DNA of 64,000 bases from assembly GCF_000218685.1 (NCBI RefSeq), contig NW_006763294.1, positions 1,932,126 to 1,996,125 of the forward strand. The letters run 5' to 3'. The position numbers were made by a program, and so were the translations under genes. This document shows, piece after piece, positions 26,153 to 36,615 of this stretch. Within the stretch, counting starts at the first letter, position 1. Each line of letters starts with the position of its first letter. The notes below the pieces were generated by a model. It made no database searches, had not been told where the DNA came from, and saw only the letters and a list, made by a program, of their open reading frames with translations. The stretch is from Serpula lacrymans var. lacrymans S7.9. Taxonomy: Eukaryota; Basidiomycota; Agaricomycetes; Boletales; Serpulaceae.

Positions 26153-26662
26153 ATAGAAGATGTCTGGTTCTATCTCTCGTTTGGATATTCCCTCTATATG
26201 CCCAGACAGTTTCACTGGATTATATGTAGAGTCTTCGGAAATGTCCGGAATAAGTAAAGGTGAGTTGTTGTTTATTTTGTACAAAGAGCTATCTTGAATG
26301 AAGGTTCGAAGCATCTCACAGCCCTGATCTCCCGTTTGGTCGAGATTCATTTATAGTACACCTTTTCCCCACCGAGCCGTAGGGAGTATAGTATTTATGG
26401 ACAAGTTTATAGAAGATGTCTGGTTCTACTCCTCAATTTGGCAGATATTCTCTCTACATGCCCAGACAGTTTCGCTGGATTATATGCTGCCGTTACACAT
26501 GTAACGTAGTCTTCGGAAATGTCCGCAACAAGTCAAGGTGAGTTGTTATCTGTTTTGTACAAGAACTATCTTGAATGAAGGTTCTATTCCACAGCGCTGA
26601 TCTCCCGTCTGGTCGAGATTTGTTTATGGTGCACCTTTGCTCCACCTAGCCATAGAGAGTAT
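26153..26662 (+). repeat. Diverged direct duplication, units of about 240 bases
   Basis: The stretch 26153-26386 recurs at 26408-26662. Shared blocks include AGAAGATGTCTGGTTCTA, ATGCCCAGACAGTTTC, AGTCTTCGGAAATGTCCG and GAATGAAGGTTC. The second copy has an extra CTGCCGTTACACATGTAACG block. The copies are clearly diverged, so the event is old. No coding role is seen. Confidence 0.85.
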
Positions 26663-27009
26663 ATTTGAACAAGTTTTCCATTCACGCTCCACTGGCGTTA
26701 TTACTTTCTCCCGGCCGTAGCAGACGGCTATATCGGTTTGGTCTGTCCAGGTTTATAACCCCTGAACAGTCGTCCTTGGCTTCTTTATCTTTTCGGGTCT
26801 CCAAGGTTCCACTTATCCTCGAAACTAAACTCCTATTCACCCCTGTTGTCCGCCGGTGGTGTCTTGGATGCTGCTCAACTGTGCAACTGTAAGTCACCGA
26901 GGACTCTGAACTAGTCATGCTGGAGACGGTTTACGTCGCTGTATGATCTGGCAAGGTATAGTGCTATTAAAACATCAGATTTTGGATTCCATAGCCGCCC
27001 ATTGGTAAT

Positions 27010-27140
27010 CGGACATCATGCGATGGGAGTGGAGCAGCTCCTGCACTTGCACCGGGCATCATGTAATGGAAGTGGAACGGCTCCTACACTTGGTACCGAA
27101 CATCGTGCAATGGAAGCGGAACAGCTCCTTCACATTGTAC
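27010..27140 (+). repeat. Tandem repeat, three units of 43-44 bases
   Basis: Three consecutive units follow the scheme CATCATGCRATGGRAGTGG then GCTCC and CACTTG-AC. They differ at a handful of positions. There are no spacers between them, so this is a minisatellite and not a CRISPR. Confidence 0.85.
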
Positions 27141-27578
27141 TTGCAAATCTAGTGATTTCCCGAAAAAGACCCCTTGTCACAAGCAAGGGAGGATGGTCCA
27201 GATTCTTGTTGTTCTCCAGGGCAATTTGCTCGTAGTTGTATTTGATTTGTCTGCAATCGAACGTGTCTGCCTCATGATCTAAGGACTAGCCCCTGTCCTT
27301 CGACAACATTCTTCGGACCCTTGACTATTGTTCGGTTCAGCGTCTTCCAGCATGTTCCAATGCTCATTGTGGAAATCTACAACATGTCTTCTATAACACC
27401 TCTTGCTCTCCTGACCTGAGCTAGAACCTGGCATGTCGTTTGGTCCATCAGATGATATGCTAGACGTCAAGGGGTCACGCGGACGTTATTTATATTGGTT
27501 CTTTCTGTGGTCGAGTGAAATGTATATAACAGCCAGCATCCACACCTCTCTTCTTTACCAGCATTTATCACCACCACA

Positions 27579-28187
27579 ATGTCTCTTGATTATAAACAAG
27601 TCAAATTTGACATCCCCATCGCGTCGTACCGTGATTGCACCTCCTTCAAACCAGACCGTTTGTTTCACTTCTCTCCAGCATAATGCGTAATCTAATTGAC
27701 CGATGTTATTTCCCCAATAGTTCCCCCTGATTACTACTACCTTGGGCCTGTAGCCACTAGTGACTCGGTCGCTGATCAAAACGGGTTGATCGTGAAAGCG
27801 CTCGATGCATCCGCCCTCGCCGACGTCGTCGGATGGAAGAAAGTGGGGCCTAACAACGAGCCCGAGCCTCCGCCCCCCTTCTCCACATGGCGCGGCACTG
27901 CCCCAGAGGGGTACATCGTCGTCGGTGACTTCTTTGTCACTGGCAACAGCGAGCCAACGCCCGAGCAGACGAAGGGAATCAAGGCGATCAGGAAGGACCT
28001 TGTGCATGAGCTGCGCGTACAGCGTATGATTTGGGAAGGAAGGCAGCCATGGTCTGTCGTCACACTATGGGACGTTGTGGCTGTTCCCCTCCTTTTCATT
28101 ACCACTGGCGCGTTTGCGTCCGTTCCGGATAGGAGTGCAGACGATACTAACTTGGCCGTATTACGGTTCAATGTCAATCAAGTATGA
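27579..28187 (+). pseudogene. Vps62-like protein, probably broken at the first splice junction
   Basis: ATG 27579 opens MSLDYKQVKFDIPIASYRDC and ends RLFHFSPA at an in-frame TAA (27681). The second exon (from 27721) reads PPDYYYLGPVATSDS, then ADVVGWKKV, PEGYIVVGDFFV and WSVVTLWDV, ending at 28187. This is the Vps62 / DUF946-type repeat of fungal proteins. To join the two parts in frame the first exon would have to end one base after CCA, at 27678. The next bases there are CA instead of GT. The nearest GT (27686) lies beyond the stop. So the donor seems lost, or a few bases changed. A TATA-like TATATAA lies about 55 bases before the ATG. Confidence 0.6.
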
Positions 28188-28870
28188 GAAACGTCTAAAG
28201 GTCAGTGTTTTGTTTATGGCAGCTGCTGCCCGTTTCTGATACTGCAGTGGAACGGCACCATCAGATGATTGACCGAAATGACAAATGTATTAGTACTGTA
28301 ACTATTCCGCATATCTTGTTGTACGAGTGTTTTCCCCTAGTGAAATTGAGTACGTAATTGCATTTATTGTGGTGGCTCTATGTTAGTATATAACTCGAAA
28401 ATAACTTGAACTTAAATCATCGATCGATTCCGTCTCCAACCGCGCCGACAATTGTATACGGCCCACGAACCCAAGCTGTTAAGCAGTCCCAATGCATTCA
28501 AGTTGCTTAAGGAGTGTTGAAGATTGGACTTGAACGAGACTTGAGTGGATCTTTGCACGAAAGGGGAACGTGTATAGTGGCGGTATGCCAGAGTCCACAA
28601 TCAAGGCAGCCGTTTTCCATGACCAGCAACTTGCAGTAACTACGACTGGTTATATTTCCTCTAGTAATCGGTTTTACATGAGTGTTAACGTGTAAGTTGC
28701 CAATACTCTTAGAATTGCGATTTCTACGACCGAGCTTAGATTTGTCTAAAATTATAACAAAGGACAGCTTAGCTTTGAGTACATCAAACGTCCACGTCCA
28801 TGATGTGCATCGTAAAACAAATAGACAAGATGACTCCCGACGTGTGGCAATGAGACTGGTGCTACTATGA
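28188..28870. other. Intergenic stretch
   Basis: About 680 bases between two convergent genes. Only short unsupported frames on both strands. It should hold both 3' UTRs. Confidence 0.4.
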
Positions 28871-30752
28871 CTATTCGATCGCGATAGCTGCATTTCTTAG
28901 CCACTCTTCATAGTACGTGCATTCCTGTGGGTTCGTGGGCCCTTTCTCTTTACAAAAGTCGAAAACGGGACAGCTTCCACACGGTGCCTGCGACCATCCC
29001 AGGGCAACACGTTCTTGTCGTACTGCACGATATGAAAACGCCCCCCCACTGTTGCCTGCATTGAGATCATACTGAGGCGTGGCAGAGCGTTTACGTGTGC
29101 TTTTGCTCTTAGACGAACGGCGCCGAGTATCCTGTTCTGACTCGGAGGATGCAGTGTCCGACTCATCCTCAGAAGAGACAGCCTTTTTACGGCTTTTCTT
29201 TTTCTTTTTCTTCTTGCTCCGTTTTGCATCAGAATCATCCGAGTCGTCGTCAGAATCGTCGCTATCCTCTTTCGCCTTTCGTTTCTTTTTCTTCTTCTTC
29301 TCTCGCGTATCGTCCTCATCGCTGTCTTCATTAGCCTCCACCTTCCCTCGTTTTTTGGACTTCTTCTTTGGCCGTTCGTCACCACTCGATTCTTTCTCAG
29401 AATCAGAATCTGATTCTGTATCATCTTTTCTCTTCCGCTTGCGTTTTCGAGATTTCTTTTCTGACGACTTCCTCTTCCGCTTTTTAGCACGTTCATCCTC
29501 ACTACTGCTACCACTGTTCTCGTCTTCATCTTCATCCACATTCGCATCCCACATTCCAGCACCAAAAGCAGGTATCTATATAGATGAAAATTGTAATTGT
29601 AAGTGGAGGGAAGGCAATTTTTTTCGTTCCTGTGAGACGGCTGACCTTCTCTACTTCCCCGTCCAGAACGAGGACATTCAGGAGCATCTCCACATGCTCG
29701 ACGTTCAGTTGCGTCTCGGTTATCTTACTCTTGCTCAAGAAATGTTGGATTTGTAAGGCATTCGGGTATGCTGGGGCTGCGCCGATGGCATAGAGTGGCT
29801 GATCTTGAGCGGAGCGATCTTTCTTCGATTTCGGGAAACTCTATAGTAAAAATACAAGGTCGAGGTTAGTAAAAGTATGAAGTTTAGTAGCTATAGTCAC
29901 GTACCCGATCCCTGATGTAATGGAGGCATGCAGTAGAGAGTAGTTTGATGAATTCTGTATCTAGTTCGTTGTCTGTATACCATGGGCCTCCGGTTAATTC
30001 AACCGACGGTTCTAGATGGGCTAACATATAGATCTTGCGCGTTGGATGCTGGACGGAAATTATTAGTATCAGAGACCGACAACGGTTTAATAAGCTCTAA
30101 TACTAACCCGTACGGCCTTGATAGATTTGACAAGCTGCTTCTGAACAAGAGACTTGAGGCATCGGTCGATGACAGTCTGGTGCAGTTCTGTCTTAGCTTT
30201 AAGGTGTTTTGTCCATATTCCTGTAATTAATAACCATCAATGAAACATATCAGGCCATAATCAGGTCATATATTCATACCTTCATTTGCAGAAACTTGTA
30301 TGTGACTCAGGACCATGGCCTCCTCCCCCGTCATATCTTTTTTCCTGTGAAAGTGAGAAATGACTAACAATTCAGAAAGATTTGGATATCTATCACATAC
30401 ACCTCGATTTCCTTCTTCATCACCGCCCTAAATGATATCACCCCTGCTGAATTCGATAGCACCTTCAACATACCCTGCCATGTCCATCAGTACCAATATG
30501 GTCGGCACTACATGATCAGAATACCAACCGTTCCGAGCAAGAAGTTAACAGCTGCTGTCCGAGCACCTGCATCTGGAACCAACTTTTCCGCTTCTTTGGA
30601 TGTAAGCATCTATCGAGAACGAGTGAGTTGACACGCAAATAGCGAAGGACAAAACTATATCTAATCAGAGAACTTGGACTGACCTTGTCTGTATTCGAGA
30701 GGGCTGCCTGATGGAGCTTGAGCTCCTGCGGGTTGAGCTTACGCCCGCTCAT
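28871..30752 (-). CDS. RPC34: RNA polymerase III subunit RPC6/RPC34
   Basis: ATG 30752 gives MSGRKLNPQELKLHQAALSN, spliced to MLTSKEAEKLVPDAGARTAA, the first winged helix. Later exons read KDMTGEEAMVLSHIQVSANE, GIWTKHLKAKTELHQTVIDR and SLVQKQLVKSIKAV, the second winged helix. GGPWYTDNELDTEFIKLL and TETQLNVEHVEMLLNVLVLD follow. The C-terminus APCGSCPVFDFCKEKGPTNP then ECTYYEEWL carries the four cysteines that bind an iron-sulfur cluster in the family. RPC34 helps open promoters for tRNA and 5S transcription. Oddity: a Lys/Ser/Asp-rich stretch of about 150 residues (near 29080-29550) is inserted just before the cysteine cluster. Confidence 0.92.
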
Positions 30753-30955
30753 CGCGATACCCCAGAGAACGACGATATCGCCAAACCGTTTTGTTTTGTG
30801 ATCGAAGGAGTAACTTGGAAGAGGCGTGCCGACTAGGATCAGGTCTGTAAGGAATCGGATTTCGGCAGCCACGTGAGGAAACAGAGATGGCGCACGTCAT
30901 TCCGGGTCGTCGCTTGCTAACGTTCTCCTACACAAACCAATCCCGTCCGAAAAAA

Positions 30956-31791
30956 ATGGGTGCAGAATATCAGCCAGATATCAAACAGAAGCAAGGAAAT
31001 CTTGCGAATCAATTTGATAAAAGTGCCAGCACTGTCAGGCAGTACTGCGACACGTATGCTTCGCTCAATACTTCATGGTTGGCGTTTTCACACTCATGTT
31101 ACACATCCAGGGTGGAAAATAGCTATGTCAGACCTATACTTGAGAGATTTATGCATGCTTTCCATACGTATCCTATCCAGACCGTGAGCTTCACATGTAT
31201 CTCCTAAGCTATCCTGCTGGTCTAACCGAAAATATGCTATAGACATTCTTCACGGTGTTCGGTCTCATGAGCTTCCTTCCAGTAGCATTATCCATGTACG
31301 TTCTCTTTTAAACTACGTTAAAGACTCTGTCTAACTCTGACACTCCGCATATGCAGTGGTTTCTCTCTCTTCATTATAGCTTCTTCCATCTGTTTGATCG
31401 TATTTTCCGGGATATTCGTCGCCGCTGCCATTCTGACAGTTCTCGGTATGTGTTTCATGAATCATCAGATGTTGGGGTTCATTCCCAAGTGACTAACTTG
31501 TTTACAGTCGGAGTCCTGGCATCCGTCTTGATTACCTTAGGGATAGCTTCCTCTTTGCTGACCGCGCTGTTAATCTCCGTATACCTAGTCTTTAGGCTTG
31601 GTGTACTTGTCCGTTTTGATGGGCGTGCCGGTATATCAGAGTGGGCCGTAGAAACTAAGCAGCACTTCTCTCAAGCCGCGATGAACACCAAGGCTGACGA
31701 CAGCGATAGTTCCGAAGCATCGCACGTGCTAGTCGACTCGCACAACGATCAAGATAAACCGATGAAGCAGGAGGTTGAAGGGGGGAATTGA
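30956..31791 (+). CDS. Promethin / LDAF1-like lipid-droplet membrane protein
   Basis: Four or five exons. ATG 30956 gives a polar N-terminus (MGAEYQPDIKQKQGNLANQF), then HAFHTYPIQTTFFTVFGLMS. A run of hydrophobic segments follows: FLPVALSIGFSLFIIASSIC, VFSGIFVAAAILTVLVGVLA and TALLISVYLVFRLGVLV. The tail is acidic and polar. The tandem membrane hairpins with the YP-x-x-T-F-x-x-F opening resemble the promethin family (yeast LDO proteins), which act with seipin at lipid-droplet formation sites. The family call is from pattern only. It starts about 200 bases from the divergent RPC34. Confidence 0.6.
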
Positions 31792-32261
31792 GTAGTATTC
31801 AGGCTCTTCGTTCGATGTCGCTAAAACTAAATTGACTGAACTGTATCTGTATCTTCTATTTTGGACTGGTATTCGCGCTCCGTAACGTTGTCTCCATACT
31901 GTACGAATAAGCTTGGTACTTTGAACATTAGAAACACGATTAATTTTGCACTAGCATTGATCTTAAACTTTTAAGCCTCGGAACATTTTTACTGTTACAA
32001 CCGTCACGAGAAAAATCAAGCCTCAATTCGCCGCTGGCGTTGCTCACCTGTAGATAAATGCGTCATTATCACGCATCATAACAAACATGTCTGTCAATTC
32101 CTCTAACCGAAGATGCTCCGCTGCCCAGAACTGAATTAAGAGTGCAACGCCATTACTCACCCGAGGAATAGGCTGTTGTTCGGCATTTGTTGTCAAATAA
32201 CTGGGTAGCTGAACACTATAAATCATCGATATCTTTGGGGTGCCTTACAACAATTGCGAGC
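31792..32261. other. Intergenic stretch
   Basis: About 470 bases without a gene. It is the expected promoter of the CBM1 protein gene. Confidence 0.4.
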
Positions 32262-33179
32262 ATGAGTCGATTTTCGTTGTGGATCGGTTTGCTGGTGATC
32301 TTTGCCCAAAACGCAGCAGCGCAGTCAGCAGCCCCTAACTACGGCCAGGTATGCGATGAGTCTTCATGGATGTAATCTTGAAACGGATCTGACACTCCAT
32401 ACAGTGTGGTGGTATTGGCTGGACTGAATCTACGGCTTGCGCATCTGGGTGGACGTGTATTGCCTCTAGCGATTATTATTCCCAGTGCCTGACTGGGTCG
32501 TCTTCGCCAACTACTACAGATCCTAAAGGAGGGTCCGGTGCTTCCACGCCAACCCCCACGACCTCAGCTGCAAGCGGAACAGCCACTTTGCAAACCGGAT
32601 ATTCCTGGATCCGATCTGTGGTAGGTAGTTTTCCATGTCGACCTGACTTCAACCGCGGGGGGAATTGATGTAGCTCTTTTCATTGAATACAGGAAGAACC
32701 CAACTTCCACAAATATCTTCAGTCAGAAGTTGCTAACACTACTTCAATAGCTGCACTGGGAGACCCAGATACTGCAGGCCAGTTTCAAGTTGTTAACGGA
32801 CAACTGATTCAAAATGCTGGGACAACACCACTGTATGCAATAGTCGAGGGACGAGCCAACTCTACTGTGATGAAACTGGGAATGTCGTGGTCTACGGCGC
32901 CCGCATCAGGGAGCAACGCTGGGACGTTCGTATTTAACGGAGACAGCCTTGAGTGGTCAATCCCAACGACCACGAGACCTCAGGACAACGTGAGTGATGA
33001 ATTGTTCGCCAGAATTTTGTCAGCCTGGAAACGTTGTTTTATAGGCTTGGCTAGTCTGCCCAGACGCAAACAACAACCTCCTTCTTTATATCAACCTTGG
33101 GCCATACGCTTATGAGACTCCTGCAGGATGCGCGGATGAGACGATACATGCCTATACGGGGACAACGGCAGTTCCTTGA
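32262..33179 (+). CDS. Secreted protein with CBM1 cellulose-binding domain and an unrecognised C-terminal domain
   Basis: ATG 32262 opens a signal peptide ([20 protein letters not shown], likely cut after AQ). The CBM1 follows directly: YGQ is spliced to [20 protein letters not shown] then YYSQCL, with four cysteines and the aromatic face. A Ser/Thr/Pro/Gly linker leads to a domain of about 170 residues ([48 protein letters not shown]) that I do not assign to a glycoside hydrolase family. Four exons join in frame to the TGA at 33177-33179. It is probably exported and bound to plant cell wall; a catalytic role is not shown. Confidence 0.85.
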
Positions 33180-33954
33180 CCGAGGGGCTAATATATCAAA
33201 CTGAAATGAAGTAGTTCAGACTTTACGTTGAGTAAACAGTGTAGAATAAATAATGGGCCTCACATACCTCAGGGCAAAACCAGGAACGGGAGCTTTTTTA
33301 TTATTTAGGAAATAAGAGGTTCAAACTATTATATGATTTGGAGGGCTAAAGTCGATCAAATTGAGTTTGACTGAGTGCAGAATTGTGGAAGAGTTGGGTT
33401 GGTGAGACAGCAGCGTTGTAGTATTACAATATTTGGTCCATTTCTGCACGAGCATAACCGTATACATGATAGCTAATGTAGATGAAGTTGACAGTTTTCA
33501 AAATGTATTTTACTAGTAAGTACTAGTAGTACAAACTTCCAGTTGAAGTATCGTCGAACTTGAATTTTAATTTCTCTCACGCCGCCCGCGCGACAAACAT
33601 GTCAATTCAATCAACGCGACATATGTACATCATTATATATTTCACGGTTATTATGAAGTATTCTTGAATATTGCCAGCGACATAATCTCGTTCCCAAAGG
33701 GCATACGTTGGCATGTCCAAAGGCCTTGACTACAAGAAAGTGCGAAAGGTCACCAGGTCGTGAGTTCCGCTGATCGGATGGTTAGAAGTCTTGTGGGAGC
33801 CTCAAGGCCTTGAAGTTCGAATGATAACGTTTACAGTAATGGACCCGTGGACTCGAAAGGCTTGGTAAGTATGTGTGAATCAATATATTGTTCTCACCTA
33901 TACTGGTCTGCAAACCATCCTGCTTTCCTCCTGCCAGTCTACCGACCAGTACCC
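33180..33954. other. Intergenic stretch
   Basis: About 775 bases, AT-rich, no gene recognised. It should contain the P450 promoter. Confidence 0.4.
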
Positions 33955-36335
33955 ATGATGGATTCTTTCATAAAGCTACGACAATCACTAAACTTCCTCT
34001 CTGGGAGCTCGTTGGAGCCTATCTTAGTAGCTCTGACATGCATCTCTCTTGTTTGCACTATTAGCTCAGTCCTATCTTCGCGTTCGAGGAGGAAATCTAT
34101 GCCTCCGGGTCCTCCAGGTCTACCATGGATTGGTAATAAACATCAAATGCCTGCAGTAAAACCATGGAGAAAGTTTGCTGAATGGAACACCCAGTACGGT
34201 ATGTCCTCTATCTGAGCGCTTCCAATGAACTATCATTATACTTATGGATAATCCCGTCAACCAGGATCTATAGTCTCTCTCTTTCTTGGTCGTACGCCAG
34301 TCATAGGTTGGTACATTACTTGTTAGTAGATGCAGATCAATATCTCATCAGCATCTCTTCGACCAGTGCTCGGGACAGCACAGGCTGCATGGGACCTCCT
34401 TGAAAAACGTTCAGACATCTACTCTAGTAGACCTCGCTTTGTTGTAGCGTATGTGGCCACTTCCAGTGTTAAGTATTGGATTGCCATGTAATTTGTTTCT
34501 TAGGGGCGAAATCCTATCTGACAATCAACGAGGTCTTATGCTACCATACGGTGAACCGTGGCGAAAATGGCGCAAAGTAATAACTTACCTACTCTTTCAG
34601 CCTTCCAGAGGCACTGAGCTTGTTTTATACTAGGTTCTACATTCAGGATTTCATGCACGCAGGTCTGATACGTACAAGGATATTCAATCACTAGAGTCGA
34701 AACTATCAATGTATCAAATATTGAATGACCCAAAACATTGGGAACAGCACTTACAGAGGTATATATTTCCTACAGGTTGTTTTAGTCCCCCCGCCTGAGA
34801 CCATCTCTCCCACAGATATGCTGCAAGTGTAGTAGTATCTGTTTCGTACGGTAGACGCGTGGAAAGTATCGACGAATGGATTGTGCAAGAGAACATAGAG
34901 GCCATGGACTGTAAGAACTTGTTGTTAAATGTTGGGTGTCATTGCTCATTCTTTTGCGCTTCAAGATCTCACTAGGTAATTTAACTCTTCAACGAATTTG
35001 TACGTTCATGCATAGCTCATCATCTCACACTTTTTTTCAGTGTCAAGTAAATAACAATGATCTTGCCAAGTGTTTAGACAAAGACAAACTAACTTTTTCA
35101 ACAGTATCCCAGGAAAATATCTTGTTGAATCGTGGCCGTGGCTCCTGAAGCTGCCTGTACGCACTCCTTCCATCGTCAATATTAATGCCCCACTCATTCT
35201 TACGCTTGGTATTCAGCGCTTCTTGCAGTGGTTTCGCGAAGAGCCCGAGCGGCGCCGACAACGGGACATAAAGCTTTATATGCACCTTCTGGAAGACGTG
35301 AAGGCACGCATGTCTCAAGGGACTATCCAGGACTGCTTGACGACTCAGACAATCAACGACATGCCTAAGAATGGACTGAGCGAACTGGAGGTCGCGTACG
35401 CTGTATCGTCACCATTTGGTGCTGGGATCGAGACGGTATGAATTGCATCCTTTGAACCATCGAGATCAAAACAGCAACTAAGAAAAGCATGTCAGACTGC
35501 AGGAACTCTAAGCACATTCTTCCGTACGTTAAATCATCTATCATCATCGTTACTGAAATACTGACCTTATACTGCACAAAAGTTGCCATGCTTCATTTTC
35601 CCAATGTGATGAAAAAGGCACAAGCTGAGCTGGATGCTGTGGTTGGCGCAGACCGTATGCCTGACTACGACGACAAAGACAACCTACCATACATCAGTGC
35701 ACTTATCAACGAGGCACTCAGATGGCGTCCTGTCGCAGTGTTAGGTGGTACTCCCCACGCCGTAACTCAAGACGATGAGTATAACGGAATGTAGCTCCAA
35801 ATCATTAATACCACTTCACTCGAAAATTCTGACCAGCTCTTTGCAGGTTCATCCCCAAAGGGTCCACTGTCTTTGCAAATATGGCGTGAGTGCATCTTCG
35901 TTTCTCTCTTTCGATATCATTAGATACAGACTTTGCTGAGGCACCCAAAATTGCAGAGGAATCATGCACGATCCTGTGATGTTCCCCGATCCCGATGACT
36001 TCCGTCCGGAGCGCTTCCTCGAGACAACCAATCCACGCTTACAAACCTTCGAACTGCCCTTCGGTTTCGGACGGCGCATATGCCCAGGGATGCATCTCTC
36101 CCTGAATTCGCTTTTCATCAACGTCTCTCGCATCCTCTGGGCGTTTGACATCACCCCTATTGTCGACACGGCAGGTAACAAGGTCGTCCCAGACTCGTGG
36201 GCCTATACAAATGGCTTCAACTCACGCCCTGTGAGCTTTGATTGTCAGATTATACCAAGGAGTGAGAGGAAGGTTGAGTGTATCAACATGGAATGGGAAG
36301 CAGCCAAGGCGCGCATTGGGGAGTGGCAGCAGTGA
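33955..36335 (+). CDS. Cytochrome P450 monooxygenase
   Basis: About ten exons. ATG 33955 gives MMDSFIKLRQSLN and a membrane anchor (LEPILVALTCISLVCTISSV). The proline hinge PPGPPGLPWIG follows, then GSIVSLFLGRTPVIVLGTA, PYGEPWRKWRK (helix C), AGIETTAGTLSTFFLAMLHF (helix I, A-G-x-E-T-T), LPYISALINEALRWRPV (E-x-x-R), DFRPERF (the PERF motif) and the heme loop FGFGRRICPGMH, with the ligand cysteine near 36080. The frame is open to the TGA at 36333-36335. Such P450s oxidise lipids or secondary metabolites at the ER. The substrate cannot be inferred from neighbours. Confidence 0.92.
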
Positions 36336-36615
36336 ACTCGAAATACAAACTGTATTCATAATGTTGTAACTAAGAAAATCAAGAAGACGTACATCAAATC
36401 AATATCGGTATTACATATCCAGCTCCAAGATCCCATGACTTTCAGTACACACGTACACATAGATAATTTTACACAAAAGGAAGAGAAGAGAAGTACAGTG
36501 ACCAGCGTCTATCGATAAGAAATACAAGAAAATTCCTTCGTATCGCCCAACCCCCCACCATCACCACCTTTCTGGGGGAGAGATACACACTAGATACAAA
36601 CTCATCCACACACAC

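Larger units (their letters stand above)
25626..27578. other. Intergenic stretch with local duplications
   Basis: Nearly 2 kb without a recognised gene. It contains a diverged tandem duplication at 26153-26662 and a 43 base triplicate at 27010-27140, given separately. The remaining short frames have no support. Confidence 0.45.

Noticed and set aside
29079..29756. 225-codon plus-strand frame rich in Ser, Leu and Phe
   Set aside because: It is the complement of the Lys/Asp/Ser-rich RPC34 stretch; the composition follows from the codons of the real gene.
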